From positions 496,001 to 560,000 of the forward strand of contig JAHLKT010000003.1 of NCBI GenBank assembly GCA_020444545.1: a stretch of DNA of 64,000 bases, written 5' to 3'. This stretch comes from Desulfarculaceae bacterium. Lineage in GTDB: Bacteria; Desulfobacterota; Desulfarculia; Desulfarculales; Desulfarculaceae. The notes under the pieces are model-generated. The model had not been told where the DNA came from. It was given only the letters and a program-made list of their open reading frames with translations, and did no database searches. Of the stretch, positions 16,262 through 24,254 are shown piece by piece. Position 1 is the stretch's first letter; every line of letters starts with the position of its first letter. The position numbers and the translations under genes were made by a program.

Positions 16262-17534
16262 TAGATCCCGCGAGCTATGGGCGCGGGCGCAGAAAGTGAT
16301 GCCCGGGGGGGTGAACAGTCCGGTGCGCGCCATGAACGCGGTGGGCCGCGAGCCGGTGTTCATACGCTCGGCCCGGGGCTGCTACGTCGAGGACGTGGAC
16401 GGCAATCGCTATATCGACTACGTGGGCTCCTGGGGCCCCATGATCCTGGGCCACGCCAACGAGGACGTGGTGGCGGCGGTGAAAAAGGCCGCCGACCGGG
16501 GCACCAGCTTCGGCGCGCCCACCGAAGCCGAGGTCACCTTCGCGGAGATGCTGGCCCGCCTGATGCCCAACCTGGAGCAGGTGCGCTTGGTAAGTAGCGG
16601 CACCGAGGCCACCATGAGCGCCCTGCGCCTGGCCCGGGGCTACACCGGCCGCGACCTCATCGTGAAGTTCGACGGCTGCTACCACGGCCACAGCGACGGC
16701 CTGTTGGTGGCGGCCGGTTCGGGCCTGGCCACCCTGGGCATACCTTCCTGCCCCGGGGTGCCCGACGAGATCGCCGAGCTTTCGGTGAGCCTACCCTACA
16801 ACGACCTGGCCGCGGTGGAGAAGCTGTTCCACGACAAGGGCGATCAGGTGGCCGCGGTGATCATCGAGCCGGTGGCCGGCAACATGGGCGTGGTGCCCCC
16901 TGCCCCGGGCTATCTGCAGGGACTCCGCGACATCTGCGACGAGTACAACACCTTGCTCATCTTCGACGAGGTGATCACCGGCTTCCGGGTGGCCCTGGGC
17001 GGCGCTCAGAGCATCTACGAGGTGACCCCGGACCTGACCACCCTGGGCAAGATCATCGGCGGCGGCCTGCCCCTGGGGGCTTACGGCGGCAAGGCCGAGA
17101 TCATGAGCAAGGTATCCCCGGCCGGGCCGGTGTATCAGGCGGGCACCCTCTCGGGCAACCCCCTGGCCACGGCGGCCGGGCTCTGCGCCTTGGACCTGTT
17201 GGACGTGGCCGGGGTTTACGAGCGCCTGGACGAGCTCTCGGCGCGGCTGTTCGACGGCCTGGGCCAGATCTTCGCCGAGGCCAAGCTGCCCCACTTCGGC
17301 AACCGGGTGGGCTCCATGTTCAGCTACTTCTTCCAAAAAGGGCCGGTGAGCGACTGGGACAGCGCCTCCAAGAGCGACACCGAGGCCTTTGCCCGCTGGC
17401 ACGCGGCCATGCTCAAAAGGGGCATCTACCTGGCCCCCAGCCAGTACGAGTGCGCCTTCGTGTCCCTGGCCCACGACAACGACGCCATCGACCAGACCTT
17501 GTCGGCGGCGGGAGAAGCGGTCAAGGAAGTCTAG
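16251..17534 (+). CDS. hemL: Glutamate-1-semialdehyde 2,1-aminomutase
   Basis: A 427-residue PLP enzyme that makes 5-aminolevulinate from glutamate-1-semialdehyde in the C5 tetrapyrrole pathway. PGGVNSPVRA near the N-terminus, SSGTEATMSALRLARG, LIFDEVITGFR and the Schiff-base lysine Lys267 in TLGKIIGGGLPLGAYGG are all present, at normal length. The ATG at 16251 lies inside the end of the ahb gene. A terminator follows at 17569. The last 173 bases plus the downstream terminator were duplicated about 1.65 kb away (19015-19305). Confidence 0.96.
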   Translation: MKDDRSRELWARAQKVMPGGVNSPVRAMNAVGREPVFIRSARGCYVEDVDGNRYIDYVGSWGPMILGHANEDVVAAVKKAADRGTSFGAPTEAEVTFAEMLARLMPNLEQVRLVSSGTEATMSALRLARGYTGRDLIVKFDGCYHGHSDGLLVAAGSGLATLGIPSCPGVPDEIAELSVSLPYNDLAAVEKLFHDKGDQVAAVIIEPVAGNMGVVPPAPGYLQGLRDICDEYNTLLIFDEVITGFRVALGGAQSIYEVTPDLTTLGKIIGGGLPLGAYGGKAEIMSKVSPAGPVYQAGTLSGNPLATAAGLCALDLLDVAGVYERLDELSARLFDGLGQIFAEAKLPHFGNRVGSMFSYFFQKGPVSDWDSASKSDTEAFARWHAAMLKRGIYLAPSQYECAFVSLAHDNDAIDQTLSAAGEAVKEV

Positions 17535-17650
17535 GGGCGTTTAGCGAAAGCTAGATAAGAATTGCGAGGCGGGGCTGCGAGAGCGGCCCCGCTTTAGTTT
17601 GGCGGGTGCTGTTGGGTTTCGGGGCTGACGGCCCTCTAGCCAACCCACGC
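17362..17650 (+). repeat. Direct repeat, copy 1 (hemL 3' end plus terminator)
   Basis: This segment (end of hemL, its terminator and a GTTGGGTTT-type palindromic repeat) recurs at 19015-19305 in the same orientation with roughly nine in ten bases matching in the coding part. The two copies bracket the TAXI binding-protein gene. Confidence 0.9.
17569..17600 (+). terminator. Terminator after hemL
   Basis: A 7-bp stem GCGGGGC (17569-17575) pairs with GCCCCGC (17586-17592), followed by TTTAGTTT. A copy of it is part of the downstream duplication near 19220-19256. Confidence 0.7.
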
Positions 17651-17768
17651 CAAAGCAAGAGCTACATTATGTAATTACCTACGCGGATTATTCGTCACGG
17701 GCCCCGCCAGAAACCTAAACCCCGCCCCGGTTGGGGGGAGAGCCTGGGCCCTGGGGCCCCGGCCCTTG

Positions 17769-18827
17769 TCATTGCACCGGCGAGGCCCCGGAATCGATCA
17801 CCCCCATTTCCTTCATTAGCTGGGTTATCCCGGTATGGTAGGGGGCGCTTACGTTCCAAACGTGCACTTTGAAGTTTTTCTTAGTGGGCGCCTCGGTCGC
17901 GTACATGAAAGGTAGACGGGCTTTCAGGTCTTTCAAATTTAGCAGGAACATGCGGAACACTTCGTAGGTGACCTCGCTGGGGATTTTGTCCGTGGTCATA
18001 AGGAAGGTTTCGATGCCGAAGGTGTCCGTTTTACTTAACGGGTTGCGCAGGCCGGGATAGTCGCGCTTCCAGATGAAGTAGGGCACGTAGTAGGGGATTT
18101 CATTTTTCATGGCCGAGCTGAGGCGGAAGGGCACCACGCGGGCCTTACCATAATGAGCCAGGAACTTTTTCAGTATGACACTGGGGTGTCCGACCATGTA
18201 GAAGAAAGCGTCCAGCTTGCCGTCGTACATCAGGCGCATGGCCTGGTCAGGGCCCACGTACAGGGTTTGCCCCAAGTCGGAAGGCTTGAGCAGGCCCAGC
18301 GACAGAGCCTGCACCGCATTGACCAGGGTGCCCGAGTCCCGCTCCCCCAGGGCCACCCGTTTGCCCCTGAGGTCCTTGGCGGTTTTTATTCCCGAGGCCA
18401 CCGTGGCCACGCAGGTCATCCCTTCGGTGTAGATATCGTAAATGGTGCGCAGGCTCTTTTGCGGGCCCGCCTTGGCCCAGGGGCCCTTGCCAGCCCAAGC
18501 CATTTGGGCCACGTCGGCTTGGGACAAGGCCAGTTGGAAGCGGCCCGAAAGCAGTCCCTTGATGTTGTCAACCGAACCTATCGAAGCCACCACTTTTATG
18601 CGAATACCGGTTTTGGCGCTTGATTGATTGACTATATTGGCAAACGTCTGGCCGAAGCGATGGTATGGGGAACCCGCACTGCCGGTCCCCATGACCAAGG
18701 TGGTGCCCGCCAGGGCCGGAGCTGCCCAGGCCGGCAAAAGAAACACCAAGGCCGTCAGGCACGCCGCCGCGGTGAGCACTCTCAGCTTCGGGAAAATCCA
18801 GGTTATACGGTAGTCAGCGCGTTTCAT
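17769..18827 (-). CDS. TAXI-family TRAP transporter solute-binding protein
   Basis: A 352-residue periplasmic binding protein. LVMGTGSAGSPYHRFGQTFA is the typical first strand and loop of TAXI proteins, followed by a GRFQLALSQADVAQMAW region and GKRVALGERDSGT. These proteins feed fused DctQM-type TRAP permeases and often bind glutamate or other carboxylates. The ATG at 18827 is chosen because it gives a normal signal peptide (residues 1 to about 41, rich in Leu/Ala); the reading frame stays open 138 bases further upstream without a signal there. No permease gene is adjacent. It is bracketed by two direct repeats derived from hemL. Confidence 0.85.
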   Translation of the reverse strand: MKRADYRITWIFPKLRVLTAAACLTALVFLLPAWAAPALAGTTLVMGTGSAGSPYHRFGQTFANIVNQSSAKTGIRIKVVASIGSVDNIKGLLSGRFQLALSQADVAQMAWAGKGPWAKAGPQKSLRTIYDIYTEGMTCVATVASGIKTAKDLRGKRVALGERDSGTLVNAVQALSLGLLKPSDLGQTLYVGPDQAMRLMYDGKLDAFFYMVGHPSVILKKFLAHYGKARVVPFRLSSAMKNEIPYYVPYFIWKRDYPGLRNPLSKTDTFGIETFLMTTDKIPSEVTYEVFRMFLLNLKDLKARLPFMYATEAPTKKNFKVHVWNVSAPYHTGITQLMKEMGVIDSGASPVQ

Positions 18828-19014
18828 TTCAATTTGTCCCCCCCAGGGCTCCCGGTGCACGCTGCCACTCGCTTGAGCAGCAATTGGAGGCTCCAGCACC
18901 TGTTTGCCAAAGTGATTTGCCACTGAGAACAAAGCGGGAATAGCGATTGCTATGTTTTCGGACATAGTAGCCCAATTTCAATTCCCACGTCAAAGGTGCG
19001 TCTTTTCTCAACCG

Positions 19015-19187
19015 GCGCCTCCAAAAGCGACACCGAGGCCTTTGTCCGCTGGCATGCGGCCATGCTCAAAAGGGGCATCTACCTGGCCCCCAGCCAGTAC
19101 GAGTGCGCCTTCGTGTCCCTGGCCCATGACGGCGGACGCCATCGACCAGACGCTGAGCGCGGCGGGAGAAGCGGTCAAGGAGGTCTA
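19015..19187 (+). pseudogene. hemL 3'-end fragment (frameshifted duplicate)
   Basis: The sequence repeats the last 58 or so codons of hemL ([20 protein letters not shown], then the [16 protein letters not shown] region). A one-base insertion near 19130 moves the end ([15 protein letters not shown]) into another frame. It has no start signal, and the first 370 codons of hemL are missing, so it cannot make a functional aminomutase. Confidence 0.9.
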
Positions 19188-19305
19188 GGGGGCTAAGTCG
19201 GGAAGCTAGATAGAAATGCGAGGCGGGGCTGCCGATGGCGGCCCCGCTTTTGTTTGGCGGGCACTGTTGGGTTTCGGGGCTGACGGCCCCCTACCCAACC
19301 TACGC
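19015..19305 (+). repeat. Direct repeat, copy 2 of the hemL 3' region
   Basis: Partner of 17362-17650. It includes the duplicated terminator stem (GCGGGGC/GCCCCGC followed by TTTTGTTT) and the GTTGGGTTT-type palindrome at about 19263-19305. Similarity stops abruptly at both ends. Confidence 0.9.
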
Positions 19306-19321
19306 TATTTTCAGGAGTTTT

Positions 19322-20659
19322 CTAAGCCGCCACCTTGGGCCCCTCGGCCACGGCCACGTGGTTGCGGCCCAGGTTCTTGGCCTTGTACAGGGCTTGGTCC
19401 GCCTGGGTGTAGAGGGTTTCGGGGCCCGAGGAGCCGTCGGTCAGGGTGGCCACCCCGATGCTCACCGTGATCTTCACCGGGCCCTTGTCGGTGTTGAACA
19501 CCGCCCGCTCCACCGCCGCCCGCACCCGCTCGGCGGCGGTCACCGCCGTTTCCGAGGATGTCTCGGGCAGCAGCAGGGCGAACTCCTCGCCGCCCACCCG
19601 GGCCAGGGTGTCCACCGACCTGAGCTGTTCCTTGCAGACCGCGGCCAGCTGGGCCAGCACCTGGTCGCCGGCGGCGTGCCCCTTGGAGTCGTTGACATCC
19701 TTGAACTTGTCAATGTCCAACAAGGCCAGGGAGAAGGAGGAAGCGTAGCGGTGGGCCCGCTGGCTCTCCGAGCCGGCCACCTCCCAGAAGCGGCGGCGGT
19801 TGGGCAGCTTGGTCAGCTCGTCGGTGGTGGCCAGAAACCTGAGGCGCTCCTGGCTTTGCCGAAGGGCGCGCTCGGCCTTCTTGCGCCGTTCGATCTCCTG
19901 CTGGGCCTGGGTCAGCTCGCGCTTCATGTCCGCGAACTGCTTGAGGATGGCCAGGATGGGCCTCTGGGTCATCTCGGTGTCGTAGCGCCGGTTCTGCCAG
20001 GCCAGGTAGGCCCAGAGCATGGGCGCGGCGAAGCAGGAGACTATGAGGCGGCTGAAGGCGGTGCCTTGCATGATGGCCGCATAGTCCGGCTGGCCGCCGA
20101 AGGCCCCGGTGGCGAAGAGCACCACGTCCAGCCACATGACCCCCAAGAGGGTGAAAAAGGCGCGGATGCCCAGGGGTATCCATTGCAGCCGGTTGTTCAT
20201 GAACTCCCAGGCGATGGCCAGGAACAGCAGGTCAGCGAAGGTGGCCAGCACCGAGGCGGCGTTGACGCGCAGGCTGGGCGAGGGCACGTAGCCCAGGGCG
20301 GGCATGCCCGCCAGGTCGATCTGGAGGTTCAGCACCACCGCGATGACCGGCACCATGATGGACACGCCTATCACCGTGGAGATGGCGATGCGGGTGGCCC
20401 GCACCCCGTCGAAGACGTAGACCACGAACACGGCCAACAAGAGCGAGGTGTAGAACACGGTGGAGCCCACCATGAAATCCACCCCGGCCACCTTGACCAC
20501 CACCCCGGCGTCGGTGATCCAGGACATGACCGCGGTCAGCCCGCCGATGAGAGCGTAGAAATGGGCCAGGCCCGCCCAATGGCGCAGGGCGTGCGCCCCC
20601 AGCACCAACAGATAGACCACCACCGCTTCCGCGACCAAGATGATTACTTCAAAGTTCAA
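19322..20659 (-). CDS. Membrane-bound diguanylate cyclase
   Basis: A 445-residue protein that should make cyclic di-GMP. About seven hydrophobic helices fill residues 1-215 and resemble the VUT/QueT-like membrane domain found fused to some GGDEF proteins. A short coiled coil (MKRELTQAQQEIERRKKAER) leads to a GGDEF domain with an intact active site RVGGEEF and an inhibitory I-site RxxD (RSVD) five residues before it, implying product feedback. The start is TTG with GAGAGG five bases upstream. It is transcribed alone toward the duplicated hemL segment. Confidence 0.88.
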   Translation of the reverse strand: MNFEVIILVAEAVVVYLLVLGAHALRHWAGLAHFYALIGGLTAVMSWITDAGVVVKVAGVDFMVGSTVFYTSLLLAVFVVYVFDGVRATRIAISTVIGVSIMVPVIAVVLNLQIDLAGMPALGYVPSPSLRVNAASVLATFADLLFLAIAWEFMNNRLQWIPLGIRAFFTLLGVMWLDVVLFATGAFGGQPDYAAIMQGTAFSRLIVSCFAAPMLWAYLAWQNRRYDTEMTQRPILAILKQFADMKRELTQAQQEIERRKKAERALRQSQERLRFLATTDELTKLPNRRRFWEVAGSESQRAHRYASSFSLALLDIDKFKDVNDSKGHAAGDQVLAQLAAVCKEQLRSVDTLARVGGEEFALLLPETSSETAVTAAERVRAAVERAVFNTDKGPVKITVSIGVATLTDGSSGPETLYTQADQALYKAKNLGRNHVAVAEGPKVAA

Positions 20660-20869
20660 ACGGACCTCTCATAAAATATGCGCCACATGGCTCACTTGGC
20701 CAGATTAAGCCATCCGGGGCCAACCGGTCAAACCACTAGAAGATATCTTGGGCATTAAGCCGAGGCAAGCCCCGCTGGAGTGGGCCCGGCGCTGCAAAAC
20801 TTTATTCCGAGGGCTCAGGTATAATTTGGTGTCAAGCAGATGCCGCCTACCAAAAGGAGAATCGCAGCC

Positions 20870-21211
20870 ATGAAGAAACTGCTCACCTTGCTGGGGTGCC
20901 TGGCCCTCATGATCGCCCTGAGCACCCCGGCCCTGGCCGACGATCTGGGCCAGAAAATCGCCAACTGGTGCTGGGACGCCGACCCCGGCGACACCCTGGC
21001 GCTTACGGCCGCCGAATCCGCCACCTATGACCAGCAGACCTCCCGGGGCTACGACCCCTCCAACGGCACCAGGTTCGAGTTCGAAAACGGGGTTGGCGTC
21101 TGCACCACCACCTACACCTCCAACGCGGGCGACCAGCCCCTGGTCACCACGCAGTCGGTCCTCCACAAGACCGGCGACACCCTGGTCATGGGCAAGTCCT
21201 ACGACAAATAG
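20870..21211 (+). CDS. Small exported hypothetical protein
   Basis: A 113-residue protein with a good signal peptide (MKKLLTLLGCLALMIAL to ALA) and an AAAGGAG site before the ATG at 20870. The mature part is acidic with two cysteines (NWCWDAD and VGVCTTT), possibly forming one disulfide, and ends VMGKSYDK. I do not recognise a family. A TATAAT box lies 45 bases upstream (20820-20825), with no good -35. It is convergent with the PEP-CTERM gene across a shared terminator. Confidence 0.75.
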   Translation: MKKLLTLLGCLALMIALSTPALADDLGQKIANWCWDADPGDTLALTAAESATYDQQTSRGYDPSNGTRFEFENGVGVCTTTYTSNAGDQPLVTTQSVLHKTGDTLVMGKSYDK

Positions 21212-21241
21212 GCCCGCGCCCGGCGTATAGCGCCCAAAGCA

Positions 21242-21265
21242 AAGCCCCCGCCGAAACGGGGGCTT
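21242..21265. terminator. Bidirectional terminator between convergent genes
   Basis: A 9-bp perfect stem (21242-21250 with 21257-21265) lies between two convergent genes. The minus strand continues with TTTGCTTT; the plus side has few T residues, so it works better for the PEP-CTERM gene. Confidence 0.65.
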
Positions 21266-21293
21266 GCCTGTTGCGGACCGCGTGCCAGAGGGG

Positions 21294-22052
21294 CTAGGCG
21301 CGGGCGGTGACTTTCTTGCGGCGGCGGCGCCAGGCGGCCAGGCCGCCCAGGGACGAGACCACCAAGAGCAGGGTGCCCGGCTCCGGGGCCGCGGCCGAGC
21401 CGCCCCCGCTGATGCTGCCCGACATCTTGGCCCAGGTGGAGAGGTTCTTGGACTGGAGCACTGGGATGAACTCGTGGGAGGTCTTGTCCGAGTAGGACAC
21501 GGTGAGCAAAAAGTCCACAGTGTCCGATCCCCTCAGGTCTTGCAGGATGGCCGAGCCGGTGGAGTCGTTGAAGGACAGGTCGCTGAGATAGCCCTTGAGG
21601 GTGATCTGGTAGTCCGAGTCGAAGCTGACCGAGGTCAGCACCAGGCTGCCGGCCATCTCGTAGGAGTCGGGGATGTGCTTCTTGTCCGGCCCCTGTTTGC
21701 GGAAGTAATCCGAGGTTATGTAGAAGTTGGGGTCGTTGACCCCCCTCTGGCTGCTGATGGCGTAGTCCAGGCCGGTGAAGCTGTCGCCCACCGACACGTC
21801 GCTGGTGCCGATGGCGTCGAATAGTTTGAAGTTGTACAGGCCCACGTAGTAGTCCATGAGCATGTCGCCGGTGCCCGCCGAGGTGCCGGTGACCCCGGCC
21901 TGGTAGGGATCGACCTTCCCCCTGCTCTGGACTTTGAAGTTGTTGTCGCCGCCAAAGGTGAACGACGAGGCGGAGGCCGCGGCGGGCCCCAAGAGGGCTA
22001 TCGCGAGCAGAACCGCCAGGGCGATCCGGGCAACTCCGGCCAGGGCAAGCAT
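21294..22052 (-). CDS. PEP-CTERM anchored exported protein
   Basis: A 252-residue protein with a signal peptide (residues 1 to about 28) and a C-terminal sorting signal: PEPG, a hydrophobic helix (TLLLVVSSLGGLAAW) and a basic end RRRRKK. This is the PEP-CTERM tag recognised by exosortase in bacteria making extracellular polysaccharide. The middle is rich in Asp, Ser and Thr with no known domain. The ATG at 22052 has GGAG seven bases upstream. No exosortase gene is in the window, so the sorting enzyme must lie elsewhere. Confidence 0.85.
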   Translation of the reverse strand: MLALAGVARIALAVLLAIALLGPAAASASSFTFGGDNNFKVQSRGKVDPYQAGVTGTSAGTGDMLMDYYVGLYNFKLFDAIGTSDVSVGDSFTGLDYAISSQRGVNDPNFYITSDYFRKQGPDKKHIPDSYEMAGSLVLTSVSFDSDYQITLKGYLSDLSFNDSTGSAILQDLRGSDTVDFLLTVSYSDKTSHEFIPVLQSKNLSTWAKMSGSISGGGSAAAPEPGTLLLVVSSLGGLAAWRRRRKKVTARA

Positions 22053-22157
22053 GCATACACTCCAATCAGCCAAACGCCCTGAGGGGCGTATACCCTATTA
22101 ATAATCATCTATTAACGTAAATTCAAGTTTTTTAAGTACCTAGCCGAGCGTTCCAGA

Positions 22158-22175
22158 TTGCGCCCAATGGCACAA
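22158..22175 (+). promoter_or_regulatory. Rex-like operator upstream of the atp genes
   Basis: TTGCG-CCCAATGG-CACAA matches the Rex consensus TTGTG-N8-CACAA at nine of ten arm positions, and the inner bases extend the dyad (GCC...GGC). A TTGACT hexamer, a possible -35, starts eight bases downstream at 22183, so a bound repressor would overlap the promoter region. Confidence 0.6.
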
Positions 22176-22335
22176 AAAAGAGTTGACTTGAAAATGTCAG
22201 CATGATAGCAAATCGTGACCGCCAAAACCGGCTGGGCGGGGCGAGGTGCGCCCCAGGCCGGATTGGCGCAAACCCCTATTTGGGCGGCACAACTAACGCT
22301 ACGAGCGCCCCGGGGGCGCAAGGCGGGAGACCGGT

Positions 22336-22605
22336 TTGGGCCGGTTTATCAGCGAGAGCACCCGCGAGTATCTGATGATCCTGGCCCGGGCCAGCTCCAT
22401 GGGCATCTCCATGGTGTTGGCCACGGTGATGGGCCTGGGCGCGGGCTGGCTGGTGGACAAATACTTCGGCACCCAGCCCTGGGGCTTTTTCATAGGCCTG
22501 TTGATGGGCATCGTGGCCGGCTTCCGCAACGTCTACATTTTGTACAAACGGTCGGAACGCGCCCAGGAGCGCATCGACCAGAAGGAAAAGGCGCAGAAGA
22601 AATAG
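22336..22605 (+). CDS. AtpZ/AtpI-family small membrane protein
   Basis: An 89-residue protein with two membrane helices (about residues 20-38 and 46-65) joined by a short loop with VDKYFGTQPWGFFIG, the pattern of AtpZ/AtpQ-type proteins (putative F1Fo assembly or gene-1 products). The C-terminus is charged and probably cytoplasmic (ERAQERIDQKEKAQKK). The start is TTG with GGGAG about eight bases before it. It leads the atpZ-atpI-atpB-atpE block, with the Rex-like operator about 160 bases upstream. Confidence 0.8.
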   Translation: MGRFISESTREYLMILARASSMGISMVLATVMGLGAGWLVDKYFGTQPWGFFIGLLMGIVAGFRNVYILYKRSERAQERIDQKEKAQKK

Positions 22606-22625
22606 TGGCGCATCAACCCCTGACC

Positions 22626-23015
22626 ATGGCTACACCCGAAGCGGACCTCATGAAGGGTCTGTGGTGGGCCAATCTGGTCACCTTCGGGGTGCTCAGCGCC
22701 GGCGCTTTCCTTTTGGCCAGCTGGCACAGCGCGCTCAGCGTGGTGGTGGGCGGGGTCATCGCCCTGATCAACTACCGCCTGTTGCAGCGCACCGTGTGCC
22801 GCGCCCTGTTGCCCAAGGAAAAAGAGGGCGTGCTCCGGAAAGTTTTGGCCAAGTATTACCTACGGTTTATCGCCACCGCGGTGCTCCTGTTCTTCCTGGT
22901 GCGCCAGGGAGTGGTGGAGCCGCTGGGGCTCTTAGTGGGCCTGTCGGTTGTGGTGGTTACGATCTTCGCCTGGGGAGTCCGCCAGGCGCTTAGGCTTCGC
23001 AAGGAGGCGTTGTAA
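22626..23015 (+). CDS. atpI: ATP synthase subunit I
   Basis: A 129-residue protein with four predicted membrane helices, including FGVLSAGAFLLASW, ALSVVVGGVIALINYRLLQ and two after residue 70. It fits the AtpI group thought to help c-ring assembly. The ATG at 22626 is 20 bases after the preceding stop. It ends three bases before atpB, so the genes are tightly linked. Family sequences diverge strongly, so context carries much of the assignment. Confidence 0.75.
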   Translation: MATPEADLMKGLWWANLVTFGVLSAGAFLLASWHSALSVVVGGVIALINYRLLQRTVCRALLPKEKEGVLRKVLAKYYLRFIATAVLLFFLVRQGVVEPLGLLVGLSVVVVTIFAWGVRQALRLRKEAL

Positions 23016-23018
23016 AAC

Positions 23019-23714
23019 ATGGAACATCCACTGACGCTGCTGGGATTGTTGTTCGACCAGATGGGCCCCGGCCTCGCGGGCTGGTACCACCACAACCCCC
23101 ACGTGGTCTACTCCTGGCTGATCATCCTGTTCCTGCTGGTGGCGGCCAAGCTGGCGGTGGGCGCGGTGAAGATGATCCCCTCCGGCGGGCAGAACTTCTT
23201 CGAGGTGCTTATCGGCGGCTTCGAGGACTTCTCCGTGGACGTCATGGGCGAGCACGGCCGTCCCTTCTATCCGCTCATCGCCACCCTGTTCATCTACATC
23301 CTGTGCATGAACTGGATCGGCCTGATCCCGGGCATGATGTCGCCCACCAGCAACATCAACACCCCGCTGTCCATGGCCCTGGTGGTGTTCGTGCTCTACA
23401 ACTTCGTGGGCATCAAGAGCCACGGCTTCAAGTACATCAAGCACTTCATGGGCCCCATCTGGTGGTTGGCCCCCCTGATGCTGCCCATCGAGCTGATCGG
23501 GCACTTCAGCCGCATCCTGAGCCTGACCTTCCGTCTGTTCGGCAACGTGCTGGGCGAGGACCTGGTGCTGGCCATCCTGTTCGTCCTGGCGGGCATGTTC
23601 TTCGCGCCCCTGCCCATGATGTTCCTGGCCATCTTCACCAGCTTCGTGCAGGCGTTCATCTTCAGCCTGCTGACCATGCTCTACATCGCCGGCTCGCTGG
23701 AAGAGGCTCACTAG
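23019..23714 (+). CDS. atpB: ATP synthase Fo subunit a
   Basis: A 231-residue inner-membrane protein. The conserved helix carrying the essential arginine is visible as LSLTFRLFGNVLGEDLV, and the last helix carries the usual polar residues in FTSFVQAFIFSLLTMLYIA. It forms the ion half-channels next to the c-ring. An 80-base gap separates it from atpE. No F1 genes (atpHAGDC) or atpF are in the window, so the synthase genes are split between loci. Confidence 0.95.
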   Translation: MEHPLTLLGLLFDQMGPGLAGWYHHNPHVVYSWLIILFLLVAAKLAVGAVKMIPSGGQNFFEVLIGGFEDFSVDVMGEHGRPFYPLIATLFIYILCMNWIGLIPGMMSPTSNINTPLSMALVVFVLYNFVGIKSHGFKYIKHFMGPIWWLAPLMLPIELIGHFSRILSLTFRLFGNVLGEDLVLAILFVLAGMFFAPLPMMFLAIFTSFVQAFIFSLLTMLYIAGSLEEAH

Positions 23715-23794
23715 AAAAAGCGTTTAGCTTCCAAATAGGGAAGAAGGCACCCATATAAGGAAGAAGGCATAAACCGTCAATTGAGGAGCGAGAA

Positions 23795-24163
23795 ATGAAG
23801 AAGTTCTCTCTGATCGCGGGTCTGACCGGCCTGTTCACCTTGGGTCTGGCCGCCGTGGCCATGGCCGCCGACGCCGGCGCCATGGCGGAGGCCGCCAAGC
23901 TGTTCGCCGCCACCGTGACCGCCGCCGGCTTCGGCATCGGCATCGCGGCTTTCGGCACCGGTATCGGCCAGGGCATCGCCATCAAGGGCGCCGTGGAAGG
24001 CACCGCGCGCAACCCCGAGGCCAGCGGCAAGATCACCGTGACCATGCTGATCGGTCTGGCCATGGTTGAGTCCCTTTGTATTTACGCCTTGGTTATCAGC
24101 CTGATTCTGCTCTACGCCTACCCCATGGCCGCTCCCGTGGCCAAGTTCCTGGGTATGTCCTAG
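23795..24163 (+). CDS. atpE: ATP synthase Fo subunit c
   Basis: A 122-residue c subunit with an N-terminal signal-like leader (about residues 1-24, ending AMA) and two helices joined by the polar loop ARNPEAS. The ion-carrying carboxylate is Glu92 in [11 protein letters not shown]. Gln59 in GTGIGQG, Ser93 and Tyr97 sit exactly where Na+-binding c subunits have Gln32, Ser66 and Tyr70, while the threonine equivalent is Leu94, so sodium coupling is possible but not settled. A strong AGGAG site and a strong terminator flank it. Confidence 0.93.
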   Translation: MKKFSLIAGLTGLFTLGLAAVAMAADAGAMAEAAKLFAATVTAAGFGIGIAAFGTGIGQGIAIKGAVEGTARNPEASGKITVTMLIGLAMVESLCIYALVISLILLYAYPMAAPVAKFLGMS

Positions 24164-24172
24164 AGAACACTG

Positions 24173-24208
24173 GGGCCGGGCTCCCCCGCGGGGCCCGGCC
24201 CTTTTTTT
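24173..24208 (+). terminator. Terminator after atpE
   Basis: A 12-bp GC-rich stem with a single bulge (24173-24186 with 24190-24201) is followed by seven T residues (24202-24208). It separates the atp unit from rex. Confidence 0.9.
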
Positions 24209-24218
24209 AGGGTCCGCC

Positions 24219-24236
24219 ATGTGCCTCTAAGCACAA
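24219..24236 (+). promoter_or_regulatory. Rex-like operator in front of rex
   Basis: ATGTG-CCTCTAAG-CACAA matches TTGTG-N8-CACAA at nine of ten arm positions, and the dyad TGTGC/GCACA is perfect. It ends 18 bases before the rex start codon, which fits autorepression. Confidence 0.65.
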
Positions 24237-24254
24237 AAAGATTGGCGCGTTGTA

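Noticed and set aside
17651-18965. Insertion sequence between the hemL repeats
   Set aside because: The inserted gene is a TAXI binding protein; there is no transposase, terminal inverted repeat or short target duplication, only the 290-base direct repeats.
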